The notes: a model not told the origin generated them from the letters alone. A stretch of 64,000 bases of DNA from Palaemon carinicauda (GCF_036898095.1 NC_090728.1:84278219-84342218), one strand, 5' to 3'. Positions 49,358-59,624 are shown, counted from the stretch's first letter. Translations and numbers: made by a program.

Positions 49358-52300
49358 ATGGCTGTGTCCACGATCGTTCATATCGAAGTGTCGATGGGCC
49401 TACTGGAAGACTTACTATGCAAAACGCAAATTGCGCTGATAGAGACCTACTCCGAGTCCGTTTACCAGAATTTGGTAACGGAGTTGCAGGCAGAGATCCG
49501 ACAGCTTAAAGAGCTATACAAGAGCCAGCGCGTTAAGCTAGAATCTAGTTTCGAAGCCCGAATTAGGCATATGTTAGTTGAAGCGACACGTGCTTCCACT
49601 CTATTGTATAATAGAATAGATAAAGTGAAAGGCCCTTCAACGGGGAATGTTGCCCTCCCCAGGTTGAAGCCGCTGCCTCTCCCCACGTTTGAAGGGGAAG
49701 TGCAAGAGTACGCATCGTACCATGAACTATTCACGATCCACGTGGATCGAAGAGCTGATTTAGACGAAGTGTCTAAATTCACATATTTATTGGGGACGTT
49801 GGGCAAAGAGCCGCTTAGGATCATCAAATCTCTAAGTGTAACCGCCGCGAACTATAGTGTAGCATTAGACCTATTAGATAAGCAATATGGCAACGTGCAC
49901 CAGACACTCGTGATTCTGCACCGTAAATTAGCCAACATCTTTGTGCCGTCTCTAAACCCAGTAGAACTCAAAAGGTTCCGTTTTGAGTTGACCATCATTA
50001 TTGAACAAATCAAAAGACTTAGTACCAATGACTTAGGCCAGGGCATGGTCATGAGCCTCATTAATCAAAAACTTTCAGAGGGAAAACTATACCGCAAAGT
50101 GGTAGAGCATTTGAGGAAATGCGACTATATGTTGGACGAGTTTTTTGAGGCAATAGATTTTATTGTGAGAATGTTAGAAGACGATGCGTTGCAGAGAGGC
50201 GACAGTCTTGAGAGTGACAAAAGACCAGACAGTAGTGTAAGACCGAAAACCCATCCCATCCACCATAATTCCTGCCCATTTTGTAGCGAACGGCATCCGC
50301 CTCACGGATGTCGCCAAGTGACTGACGTAGCTGCTAGACGTCGCATTTTGCTAAAAAGGGGTCTTTGTTTTAATTGCACGAAATCAGGCCATCGTAGCGA
50401 TAAATGTCCCGTTTCAAATTCCTGTAGAAACTGTAATGCTAAGCACCACACTGCAATTTGCGATGCGGGTAGACCGCAATCAATCCCTAGTCATAGTAGT
50501 AATAGTCAATCAACAACGTCCCGCCCCGTAGTAAATGCAACGCCTGTGCACAACCAAACTGCCCCCCGTCCATCCAAAGTTAAAGTAGAATCTAAACCAT
50601 GCACAAGCGCAAAGATCGCGCAGAGGTCTGATGTGGACCTCCCATGCACTATCTTGCCAACAGCCATGGCAGGTATTCAACAAAGGCAAGGTAGTAAGCG
50701 AGTCCGCCTATTTCTTGACTCAGGAAGCCAGAGGAGCTTCATCTCAGCAAAAATTGCCCGTCAATTAGGCCTACCGGTGGTAGGAAGAGTATCTTCGAAT
50801 ATAGCTCCGTTTGGTTCCGAGGAAATAAGCGGACAATACGATGTAGTAAGTTGCAGGGTTGAAATGGGGAAAAGAGTCGTGCGTATGAAGTTGGTGGCAC
50901 ACGAACACGTGGACGTCCCGATACATAACGTGGGTTATGTAATGGTCAGACAGCACCTGTTGACCAAGGGAGTCACGTTAGCCGATCCAGCAAACCAATC
51001 AGATACCATGAAGAACGTTCACATTTTAGTTGGGGCTGATTATTTTAGCTATTTTATCATAGGTGTTGAAAAAGTAGATGGGATAAATCTTTTCTTGACG
51101 CATAATGGTATGTCCCCGTACGGGAAGGTGCCACAGTGGCTGTTCCAAGGGGAAAAGGTCGAACAAGTAAGAACGTTGAGAGTGTGCAGAATCACGGACG
51201 AGCCATATCTGTATGCTGTAGATGAGTGGTGGCGATTAGACCGTGTTGGCATTGCCCCATCTGAGCAATACACTGTTCGCGAGGCCGAGGCCGTGCGAAA
51301 GGTATCGCAAAGCGTTGTAAGAAAACCTGAGGGATATCAGGTTAGTCTACCATTCGGGTCGGATGCTAGGCCAGAAACAAATTATCGTAACGCTGTGGCA
51401 CAGTTAGAGTCGTTGCAGACCAAATTCAGAAAGGATAGGAAATATTTTGAACAATATCAGGGAGTGATAGATAAATATATCGAAGCAGGTTTTATATCAG
51501 AGGTGAAAAATCCCGTAGTGGAAGGTTATTACATGCCACACTTTGGTGTTAAGAAAGACAGCCGTACCACCCCCCTTAGAATCGTGTTCAATGCCTCGGC
51601 AAAGTCAAAGGGTTGCAAGTCATTGAATGAATGTCTCTTACCTGGGCCCAATTTAGTAGAGGTAGCATATAGTTTAATTATAAGGTTTAGGCTGAACCGA
51701 TATGCCATGTTAGCCGACATAAGTAAAGCATTCCATCGTGTTTTGTTAGATCCTCGTGATGCCAAATACACACGATTTCTGTGGCGCAAGGCAGCTGGTC
51801 GAGCGCTTACCTTCGCCTTTAGAGTCGTGGTGTTCGGCATCACAGCTAGTCCATTTTTGCTACAACAAATATTAAATTGTCACTTTAAAGAGGAAGGGCG
51901 CCCAGATTTAGTCAAATCTTTTTATGTCGACAACTATCTAGCCACGTTTGAAGATTTAGAACATATGAGGCGAGAGCATGAGTCTGTTCATAACATCTTA
52001 AAAGGGGCGGGTATGCCCTTAGAAGGGTGGGCCAGCAATCACTTGGCCTTCGATAGCGAGAAACAGTGGAGTGAGCCTGTGAGTGTGAACGTGCTCGGGC
52101 TGCGATGGGCCCGGGACGTGGACAGATTGTGTGTGAAAGAAAGTAAAAGGATCTGTGAGTTGGGGAAGGGATGGGTGCCTACGAAGCGTAGGGTACTTTC
52201 CCTATTAGTCTCCATTTATGATCCGATAGGTTTGATAAGCCCATTATTTGTAAGGGGAAAGCTTTTCCTTCAACAACTATGGGAGGATAATGTAGGTTGG

Positions 52301-54340
52301 GATGATGTGTTAGGAGAAGAAAGGGCTAAAGAGGCAAGTGAATTGTTGAATGATTTGAAAGCGGTGAGCGACATCACCTTTCAAAGATCGATAGGAAGAA
52401 GGGGCTTACAACTTCACGTGTTCACCGATGCCAGCAGTAAGGCATATGGAGCAGTGGCATATACTAGGGACGAATGCAATCGGGTAAGTCTGGTAACTAG
52501 TAAGACCAGGATCACTCCGAAAGGGATGAGCAAGCTGACGATCCCTAAGCTAGAGCTACTGGCCTTGTTGTTAGGCAGCAGACTAGCAAGAACGCTCAAG
52601 GAACTGATCGAGCCACGGGAAATAGTAATGTGGACCGACAGTAAGGTAACGTTGGCATGGGTAGCATCTCCCGATGCCAGGTCTAATAAAAATGTGTTTG
52701 TTTCTAACAGAGTGGCGGAAATTATCTTTATTCAGCAGGTTTGTAGTTTCAGTCTGAACCATGTCCCTAGTCATCAGAACCCTGCCGATATCCTATCCCG
52801 AGGTGCAACGGCTCAACAATTGCAAGCTAACTCCCTGTGGAGGAACGGTCCAGAATTCCTCAGGACCACGGGAAAGCCTGTTCCTTACAAGGAGGAAGAT
52901 CCACTACATCAAACTCACGTAGTAGCGGCGGTGCAGGAGTTGAGGGAGGAGATGTGTCCTACCCCCCCAGGCGAGATTTGGGACATCCTGAAAAGGGAAG
53001 TACGGTTCCAATTCTTGTTAGGAGTAGCCAGACTAGTTTTAAAGTTTGCTAAGATAGAACGGCATCCGTTCAGTATTGTTGTACAATTAGAGCAAAAACA
53101 TTATTTGCCTACTGTTTATGCCTACTTAGAGGGCGGAGTCAGACCCCCTCGTGAAGTTGCTAATTTTGTCAGACAATTGAATTTAGTTTTAGTAGATAAT
53201 CTCATCTGCACCAGGGGACGAGTGTCCCATGTAGGAGAAACTGATCATTTAATTCTCTTGCCAGCCAAAGGGCATTTAGTTAGGATGTATTTAAATTATT
53301 TACATCAGTTACATTTGCATTGTGGGGTGAATACTCTAATAGGTATCTTTCGACAGAAATGTTGGGTGGCGGGTCTACGTTCCATTGCGAAGCGAACCGT
53401 GCGGCAATGCCCTGAATGCAAGCTAGCCTTCCAGCCTCTAACGAGACAGCCACCACCACCCCCCCTGCCAAAGGAAAGGATCACCCTCACAAAACCTTTC
53501 ACGGCGGTCGGAGTGGACCACACAGCAGCGATCCAAACAGAGACCCGGCCAGGATATATACTTATCATAACCTGCATGGCTAGCAGAGCCGTGTACCTTG
53601 ACTTCTGTCCCTCTTTGGAAGCAGAAGAATTCGTGTTGGCACTTAGACGGTTTAGTGCCACCCATGGTGCCCCACAGCTCATCATGTCCGATAACCATCA
53701 AACCTTCAAGGCTGCCAGCCACCTCCTGCAGGGACTCTATGAAGAAGATGAAGTCCAGCAGTTCCTGAGGAAAACTGGCATAATGTGGCGGTTTCAGACA
53801 CCCCGTGCACCTTGGAAAGGTGGCTTCTTCGAGCGTTTGATAGGAGTAACGAAACGGACCCTCCAGATAGCCCTCGGAAAGAAGTACCTGCCGGACGCCC
53901 ACGTGCTAAACCTCGTGAAAGAAGCAGAAGCAGTGGTAAATAATCGACCGCTTATGTACAGCGGTGACGAGGGCGAGGATGAAGTCCTCACCCCCTCCCA
54001 TTTGATAAGTGGACACCAAGTCCACCTCATGGCACCAATCTTACCGAACGACCATCTCAACGCAACCTTCACCTCTCGGAAGCTACGTGATCGTTACATA
54101 AGATTGACAGATTCACTAAGAACATTTAGGGAATGCTGGAGAAGGGAATACTTGAGTGCCTTGAGAGCCCGGCACGACTGTCGGCCCGAGGAACCCTCCA
54201 AGCTGCACCCCGGAGACATCGTGCTAGTTAAGCAGGAGAATAAGAAAAGAGCGACATGGCCTCTGGGACGTGTCGTGGAGACGTATTCTGACGACGACGG
54301 AGTCGTGCGTTCGGCGAAAGTGTTGTTTGAGGGTGTCTAA
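49358..54340 (+). CDS. Gag-Pol polyprotein, BEL/Pao type
   Basis: The first ATG of the open frame is at 49358 (about 1660 codons). Domains in order: Gag-like DUF1759 (LPTFEGEVQEYASYHELF, about 100-240), zinc knuckles (about 305-370; CPFCSERHPPHGC, CFNCTKSGHRSDKC, CRNCNAKHHTAIC), aspartic protease of DUF1758 type (FLDSGSQRSF, about 451), reverse transcriptase (RIVFNASAKSKGC, about 741; FYVDNYL, about 855, with Asn where YVDD is more usual), the Pao-type A17/RNase H region (VFTDASSKAYGAVAY, about 1021), and integrase with HHCC (about 1319-1350) and D, D, E at about 1384, 1444, 1489. A DUF5641 end (LHPGDIVLVKQENKKRATWP) follows. The frame closes with TAA at 54338, about 125 codons short of the downstream in-frame continuation. 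Confidence 0.95.
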   Translation: MAVSTIVHIEVSMGLLEDLLCKTQIALIETYSESVYQNLVTELQAEIRQLKELYKSQRVKLESSFEARIRHMLVEATRASTLLYNRIDKVKGPSTGNVALPRLKPLPLPTFEGEVQEYASYHELFTIHVDRRADLDEVSKFTYLLGTLGKEPLRIIKSLSVTAANYSVALDLLDKQYGNVHQTLVILHRKLANIFVPSLNPVELKRFRFELTIIIEQIKRLSTNDLGQGMVMSLINQKLSEGKLYRKVVEHLRKCDYMLDEFFEAIDFIVRMLEDDALQRGDSLESDKRPDSSVRPKTHPIHHNSCPFCSERHPPHGCRQVTDVAARRRILLKRGLCFNCTKSGHRSDKCPVSNSCRNCNAKHHTAICDAGRPQSIPSHSSNSQSTTSRPVVNATPVHNQTAPRPSKVKVESKPCTSAKIAQRSDVDLPCTILPTAMAGIQQRQGSKRVRLFLDSGSQRSFISAKIARQLGLPVVGRVSSNIAPFGSEEISGQYDVVSCRVEMGKRVVRMKLVAHEHVDVPIHNVGYVMVRQHLLTKGVTLADPANQSDTMKNVHILVGADYFSYFIIGVEKVDGINLFLTHNGMSPYGKVPQWLFQGEKVEQVRTLRVCRITDEPYLYAVDEWWRLDRVGIAPSEQYTVREAEAVRKVSQSVVRKPEGYQVSLPFGSDARPETNYRNAVAQLESLQTKFRKDRKYFEQYQGVIDKYIEAGFISEVKNPVVEGYYMPHFGVKKDSRTTPLRIVFNASAKSKGCKSLNECLLPGPNLVEVAYSLIIRFRLNRYAMLADISKAFHRVLLDPRDAKYTRFLWRKAAGRALTFAFRVVVFGITASPFLLQQILNCHFKEEGRPDLVKSFYVDNYLATFEDLEHMRREHESVHNILKGAGMPLEGWASNHLAFDSEKQWSEPVSVNVLGLRWARDVDRLCVKESKRICELGKGWVPTKRRVLSLLVSIYDPIGLISPLFVRGKLFLQQLWEDNVGWDDVLGEERAKEASELLNDLKAVSDITFQRSIGRRGLQLHVFTDASSKAYGAVAYTRDECNRVSLVTSKTRITPKGMSKLTIPKLELLALLLGSRLARTLKELIEPREIVMWTDSKVTLAWVASPDARSNKNVFVSNRVAEIIFIQQVCSFSLNHVPSHQNPADILSRGATAQQLQANSLWRNGPEFLRTTGKPVPYKEEDPLHQTHVVAAVQELREEMCPTPPGEIWDILKREVRFQFLLGVARLVLKFAKIERHPFSIVVQLEQKHYLPTVYAYLEGGVRPPREVANFVRQLNLVLVDNLICTRGRVSHVGETDHLILLPAKGHLVRMYLNYLHQLHLHCGVNTLIGIFRQKCWVAGLRSIAKRTVRQCPECKLAFQPLTRQPPPPPLPKERITLTKPFTAVGVDHTAAIQTETRPGYILIITCMASRAVYLDFCPSLEAEEFVLALRRFSATHGAPQLIMSDNHQTFKAASHLLQGLYEEDEVQQFLRKTGIMWRFQTPRAPWKGGFFERLIGVTKRTLQIALGKKYLPDAHVLNLVKEAEAVVNNRPLMYSGDEGEDEVLTPSHLISGHQVHLMAPILPNDHLNATFTSRKLRDRYIRLTDSLRTFRECWRREYLSALRARHDCRPEEPSKLHPGDIVLVKQENKKRATWPLGRVVETYSDDDGVVRSAKVLFEGV

Positions 54341-54709
54341 TCGCTATGAGCTGTCAGCCACCTGGTTCCCCTAGAAATAGCCCCCTCTGAGGATGACGAT
54401 GGAGGAGAAGAGGGCGGTGACGGAGAAGAGGGCGTGTACAGTTCGACAGCCGGAATGCCAGGGATAGCGGAGACGTCTGGGGACGAACAGGGTATGGCAA
54501 CAGCTACGACAACTCAACAACCAGCCACAGGAACGGACGACAACGACGAGAAAGGTGAGAACTATGCAGTTAGTGAAAAAAGTGAAAATGAAAATGAAAC
54601 TGAATCAGAGCAGACGAACGCACAAAGACGTTCTGCACGCCCATTGAGAAGGGCTGCCGCGAAACAGCGAGAACTAATGGACTGTCTGCTGAAAAGTGAA
54701 GATATATAA
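54341..54709 (+). pseudogene. In-frame C-terminal tail of BEL Pol beyond stop codons
   Basis: In the same frame as Gag-Pol, after TAA (54338) and a TGA (54347), the text SHLVPLEIAPSEDDDGGEE continues through an acidic, Thr-rich stretch to RRSARPLRRAAAKQRELMD and a stop at 54709. 'HL.PLE' followed by an Arg-rich 'RP.R.AA' end is a common C-terminus of BEL Pol proteins. The tail is either lost from this copy's protein or reached by readthrough. Confidence 0.65.
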
Positions 54710-55750
54710 AACGTAGCTGTAAACAATGAGTGAAAAAGGGGCGTGTCCTATCTGGAAGGTAGGGAGGGTGGAGTTTGTGAGCTGTGCATGAATCTGCGGA
54801 GGTTGGAAGTGCGTAGGGGTGGAGAACGGGGACGGGATGGTCTCTCGTGCGTACAGACCGAGCGTTGCACAGAACCAACCCCCTCCCTCTTGTACTCCAT
54901 TAAGTAACAGCCTGCATGTAGCAGCGCTATAGAAGTCTCGATTATTGTGAGTTGAGACAGACTGAATTTGAATTGTTCTGTATGCATTTCTGCCATTTTC
55001 TGATTATCTTAGGCCCATTGCCTAATTGCCTTTGAACTTGAATTGTTATGTATGCATTTCTGCCATTTTCTGATTGTCTTAGGACCATTGCCTAATTGCC
55101 TTTGAACTTGAATTGTTATGTATGCATTTCTGCCATTTTCTGAATTGTCTTAGGCCCATTGCCTTTGCACTTGAATTGTTATGTATGCATTTCTGCCATT
55201 TCTGATTATTTTAGGCCCATTGCCTAATTGCCTTTGCATTTGAATTGTGTGCATTTCCATTGCCATTTTCTGTTTGATTTAGGCCCATTGCCTAATTGCC
55301 TTTGCATTTGAATTGTGTGCATTTCCATTGCCATTTTCTGTTTGATTTAGGCCCAATTGCCTTTGCATTTGAACTGTAATGTATGCATTTCCATTGCCAT
55401 TTTCTGTTTGTTTTAGGCCCATTGCCTAATTGCTTGCCATTTGAATTCTGTAAAATGTGTGTAAATTATCACTGATTTCTGCTGTTCCTTATGTGTATTA
55501 TACACGAGTGCATTAGAATTGCTAGACCCATTGCCTAATTTGAACTGTTGTATGACTGTATATTATTGATTGTGTTTATCACCCCGGGGTAACATTACTG
55601 TTGTATATTGTGCGTACTCTGTTCGAGTCGTTGCGGAGCGCTACGCAGCGAGTCTAACAGAGTCTCGGAGTAAGTCACTCCCCTCACCCCGAGTCTAGCT
55701 CCATCCAATTGACCGACGTTTCATCGCTCCTTATTTTGGGGCGTGGAGGA
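54710..55750 (+). repeat. BEL 3' non-coding region with ~70-bp minisatellite
   Basis: From about 54966 to 55445, seven or so units of tgtatgcatttctgccattt tctgattgtcttaggcccat tgcctaattgcctttg follow each other with small indels. After that, unique sequence leads to the polypurine tract at 55738-55750. Confidence 0.8.
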
Positions 55751-56539
55751 TGTCGGGAATTTCGACCTGATCAATCAAAATTCCCGCCATTTGACTCCGC
55801 CTACGACTACGTCAAATTGGAGGGAGAGGAGAAAACTCGCGGGCGAATGAATGTAGTTCAAGACGGGAATGTTTAGAACCAAAAAGAGAAACCGCCTGGT
55901 AGGAAGGCGCTGAGACTAATGAAATCAATTACTAGTAATTAAAGATTAGGAAAAATAACGTCATTCTATTGTAACATGATAAAAAAAATCCAATCTAGAA
56001 ATTTAGGTTCAGGACAAATCGCGCCAAAAAAGTGACGTCGGAAGTTGCAAGGCTTGCTCGCCCTCTTTGATCCGACGTCCCCAATCATAGTAAGTCCTAT
56101 CTAATTGTTCTCTCTCCCCACGCCTATTGTACCCAGGTCGGTTTCCGTGTAGGTCTTGATAGAGTTGTTGTAAAGTTTTTATCTGTTAATATTTTGTCGA
56201 TCCTTGTGCCAGGGGATCAGTGATATTGTGTAAAGCACGTCTAAGGGTCTCGATAAGGGTTTTATCGAGATAACTTCATAAATGTTCAATTAATTTTGTT
56301 GATATCTTGAGTCCGAAGTGGACATAGTTTTTTTTCGGTCACATGTTCTTGTATGTCAAGTAAAGGTTAATTTTTCATGTTTCTTTCGTATTAGATTATT
56401 ATTTTTATAATAAAACTTGTTTAATTATAGCCATATTCTATTTACTCCCCCGATGGTTTTGTGAAGTTTGTCCCTCAGACCTTGTGATTCAGCCCAGTAC
56501 ATCGGGCTATTTTGTATAAACCGGTGAAATTTCGCCACA
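55751..56539 (+). repeat. 3' LTR of the BEL/Pao element
   Basis: 789-bp partner of 48350-49137, directly followed by the target duplication atcac. Confidence 0.93.
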
Positions 56540-56544
56540 ATCAC

Positions 56545-57029
56545 AGTCAACAGTATCGTAAAATAATGCCACTATCTTCATAACTAAATCTAGGATCACT
56601 GAAATATATCATGTATGAACACTGATGTTAGGCGCTTTGGCCTAGGGGCTAGACTAGCGAACTGGTATGGGGTCAGATGATGACCGATAACAAGGCGTCA
56701 AAACACGATATATAAAGTTCCTAGCTATGAAGACTAAATAACTAATAGTATCGATTAGTTAATGAGGCCGGAAAAAGCTGTTGAGGCTATCTAAATAAGG
56801 CATGCAAAACAACAGCGACGCCATAAAATGGCGGGTCCGGTCCGGTCGAGGCACAGCTCTGCTACAAAACATAAAATATCTCGAAAAGTAAAAGTTACTT
56901 TACGGTCAGAGCTTATTTAAACAATACTGGAACCTTGTACTCAACTTTCCAGAAGAAGGCGAGGCCGAGGGTAGAGACATGGCTAAGATGCAAGTCGATA
57001 AGATACGCACAGGGAAAAATCCGACTAGT
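56545..57029 (-). other. DIRS 5' non-coding region beyond the BEL insertion
   Basis: Continuation of the interrupted DIRS between BEL and the inverted terminal repeat. No coding features. Confidence 0.55.
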
Positions 57030-57396
57030 AAGGCAAGCTACTAAGCGAAGGATGAGGACGGACGTGACGTCATTTAGCAATGGCGCCCGTTTGTTTACGT
57101 CTCGAGTACCAAAAGTAGCCACGAACGAGATTAGCTGTGGAACGGCTCCCCAGCTATTCTCCGCCCCTACACATCGAAGTGCTAACTCTATGTGGGGTGT
57201 AGATAGCTATGTGGCGCGTTAATACGTGCGTCCCCTGTTGATATACGATGTCTTAAAGGGAAACCTTTAGGATACTCGCTCCAGAAATTAGAATTGTGAT
57301 AACCTGTGGTTAAATTCTCTGGGAATATTTAATAGTTATATACCCAAGGAAGCTACCAAAAAGGAACCTTCCATCAGGACGCCATGGCTTGAGCCC
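57030..57396 (-). repeat. DIRS 5' inverted terminal repeat
   Basis: Inverse match to 38264-38645: gtcatttagcaatggcgccc, cagctattctccgcccctac, gaagctaccaaaaaggaacc, ending ccatcaggacgccatggctt then gagccc. Confidence 0.85.
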
Positions 57397-57620
57397 AAAA
57401 AAGGGATTTTGACTTAGGAAAAATCTATCTTAGGGTGAGATGGCGGCCATGTGGTCCTGATGGAAGTTCCCTCCGGCAGCTTCCTACTCTATAATATTTC
57501 TGCGATTGATATTATAAGAGAATTACCGTCAGGTATCACGGGGTTCTAACCCCTGGAACGACTAGCCGAAGATATTGTCTAATCAGGGTACTAAATAAAA
57601 GCATTTACACAAATAGCCTT
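57397..57620. repeat. Diverged second DIRS-type end abutting the first
   Basis: The text gatggcggccatgtggtcct then gatggaagttccctccggca and aattaccgtcaggtatcacg parallels the 3' terminal repeat (gatagccatggcgtcctgat, ggaaggttcc, aatttaaccacaggttatca) with many changes. A related but older DIRS end therefore lies directly beside the 5' end, forming another composite junction. Confidence 0.55.
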
Positions 57621-58327
57621 CAGTTATGACAAAACAATTCCATGCAAAATGCTATTGAAGTTAATAATAGCACACCGCTGGCGATCAAAAAGTCGTCTAG
57701 GCGTGCAGAGAATTCTAGGCAAAAAATAAAACTAAGGTAGGCCTAACTTTATAGGCTTTCTAAAAATCCTAAACTATTCTGGCAAGTACAGTAGACTATT
57801 GGAAGCTAGACTGGAAGGTATTTGTTCGTGGATTTGATCATGTCATGTGTTAGATGAAATTTAGTACATTCATCTGCTTTTCTTATGTTGCAAGATTATG
57901 GAGCGTTCATCCGAAAACAATCTCCTGTCGTTGACTTCGGCCGGTGTTAATAAATACTTTACAATATCTTTTCATGAACATTAATTATTGACAAAACATC
58001 TGAGGGAGAAATTTAGGTTCGTAAATAAGGTTTGGTTAAAGTAATGTCTTTGTGGTATAAACAATACTAATTAAACTTCTTTGTGGTATAAACAATGCAA
58101 ATATATTGTCTTTGCAGTATGAATAGTACAATTTAATTCGACGCAAATTATAAAAACTTTGTAGTAGAGGTGACTACTACCATGAATCATTGCAACAATT
58201 TACTGGGAATATAATGATTATTATTACGATAACTTATTACAATACATATAATTAGGAGCAGGAATCAACCTATACTCCACAAAAAGATAGAAGATAAACA
58301 TAGGAAGATGTTCTGTCGTTATTGTGA
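57621..58327. other. AT-rich unassigned DNA
   Basis: A small tandem theme (gtctttgtggtataaacaat repeated near 58045-58130) is the only structure seen. Confidence 0.5.
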
Positions 58328-58385
58328 CATTGTTGTTGTTGGGGTATTAAAGCCAACACTTGTTGTTGGCACGGGCCTTTCCCTT
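58328..58385 (-). repeat. Dispersed CAAC/GGCTTTAAT motif, copy 4
   Basis: Minus strand: gggaaaggcccgtgccaaca acaagtgttggctttaatac cccaacaacaacaa. It is the fullest copy in the window. Confidence 0.65.
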
Positions 58386-58698
58386 GGTTGGCCCATATTT
58401 TGTGACAGCGAATTGGGAAGATCTGATTAATTTTACCCGTATTTTGTGATAACGAATTGAGAAGATCTGATTAATTTTATATATTGAATTACATGAGAAA
58501 GAAACAGGAATGCAATATATTTTGTATTTTTTATTGAATTTGATTTTAAATGCATATAATAACTAGTATTTTTTATATATTTTTCTTTCAATTTCAATAT
58601 ATATAATCGGCTTTTTTTTTACTTAAAAGGTTGATGTGCATCCAGGGAAAATCTTCGCACCCCAAAAAAATGTTGTGGATGCTAAAGAACCCAGAATT
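58386..58698. other. AT-rich unassigned DNA
   Basis: Contains a short direct repeat (gcgaattgggaagatctgat near 58408 and acgaattgagaagatctgat near 58452). Confidence 0.5.
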
Positions 58699-58702
58699 AA
58701 AA

Positions 58703-58764
<62 letters not shown>
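58699..58764. repeat. (TC)n microsatellite
   Basis: About 66 bp of CT/TC repeat. Confidence 0.95.
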
Positions 58765-58768
<4 letters not shown>

Positions 58769-59085
58769 TAAGGCTGAAGCCTGGAGGCCAATCAAGAGCA
58801 TGAGCCCATGCAACTTTATCACTGTCCGTAAAGTTCGAAGGTTACTCATGAATGACAGAGGGAAGAGACCGTATGATACCTTAGCTGAAGGACAACGCCC
58901 TTGAGATTAACCATATATGCATAAGCCCCTCTCCACCCATAGTAGCACAAGGCTGAACAATCTAACAAGCAAGCATAGAAGAGTCTTACAAGCAAAAGCC
59001 CGTGCCTTGCATAAGGCAAGGCAATCTCAGCTCAGTTCCCAGACTCTCTGCCAGTGCAAGTACCTGCTTACCAGGTGTACCGGTC
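58765..59085. other. Unassigned DNA
   Basis: No gene recognised. The 59000-59085 part (gtgtaccggtctgg) resembles the complement of ctacaccggtagg near 60397. Confidence 0.4.
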
Positions 59086-59205
59086 TGGTTTTTCCCCCGT
59101 CAGAAATTCCCCCCGGGGGAAATATGGCCCAGGATATATATCCCCCCGGGGGAACTTTGTCCCAGGATAATACCCCCCCCCCCTCTGGGCCAAGATCCCC
59201 CCTTT
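59086..59205. repeat. CCCCCGGGGG-type palindromic repeat cluster A
   Basis: Three units of the kind aaattccccccgggggaaat and atccccccgggggaactttg, each with a self-complementary C/G core, are separated by cccaggata spacers. Confidence 0.7.
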
Positions 59206-59228
59206 GCTTGGTGGAGGTAACCATTACT

Positions 59229-59253
59229 TTTTTTTTTTTTTTTTTTTTTTTTG
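59229..59253. repeat. Poly-T tract
   Basis: About 25 T in a row. Confidence 0.9.
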
Positions 59254-59540
59254 CCATGGAAATCAATTTCAATGAGATTTCATAGAAAAGCTGCACAAAT
59301 TGCAAGACAATAAAGGGTTACATTTAGGCAATAAATTGAGGTCACAACATATTGCGTGGATAAAAAGAACAATGAATCTTAGCCGTGCTGCTCAGTTTCT
59401 TAAGTGAATCCGTATCAAACCCCATGCAATATTGCTTAGAAAACAAACTCGCTGATTTCGAAGGATGCGAGGGAACAATCAAATTCTTTAGTATATGTAT
59501 CCTCAATTCAAGAAATTTGTGTAGACGTAACTATAAACTT
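59254..59540. other. Unassigned DNA
   Basis: No supported feature. Confidence 0.4.

Positions 59541-59570
<30 letters not shown>
59541..59570. repeat. Poly-A tract
   Basis: About 30 A in a row; could be the tail of a retroposed sequence, but no body is recognised upstream. Confidence 0.9.
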
Positions 59571-59573
<3 letters not shown>

Positions 59574-59624
59574 CCGGTTTGTTTAAAGAATTTATGATGA
59601 AGGCTGATATTGGGATAGTTCAAG

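Larger units (their letters stand above)
48345..56544 (+). mobile_element. Complete BEL/Pao LTR retrotransposon
   Basis: Direct LTRs (48350-49137, 55751-56539) start TG and end CA, and the 5-bp sequence atcac flanks both sides (48345-48349, 56540-56544). A primer site follows the 5' LTR, a Gag-Pol frame with BEL/Pao-specific domain order fills the interior, and a purine tract (ggggcgtggagga, 55738-55750) precedes the 3' LTR. The LTRs differ at roughly eight to ten sites by eye (about 1%). The insertion splits the DIRS 5' region. Confidence 0.95.
38227..57396 (-). mobile_element. DIRS retrotransposon with nested BEL/Pao and MULE insertions
   Basis: On the minus strand the element runs from about 57396 (5') to 38227 (3'). 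Its ends are inverted terminal repeats (57030-57396 and 38227-38645). An internal complementary region (38694-38785) consists of the complement of the 5' tip joined to the complement of the 3' tip, the hallmark of DIRS elements, which integrate as circles by a tyrosine recombinase. It encodes Gag-like ORF1, reverse transcriptase/RNase H with a methylase-like domain, and a tyrosine recombinase, all broken. Without the BEL (8.2 kb) and MULE (2.1 kb) insertions it is about 8.8 kb. A second 3' fragment at 60.7-62.5 kb supports the borders. Confidence 0.85.

Noticed and set aside
54746..54996. Minus-strand ORFs of 82-102 codons near 54.6-55.0 kb
   Set aside because: They lie in the BEL 3' region opposite the Pol tail, with no domain.
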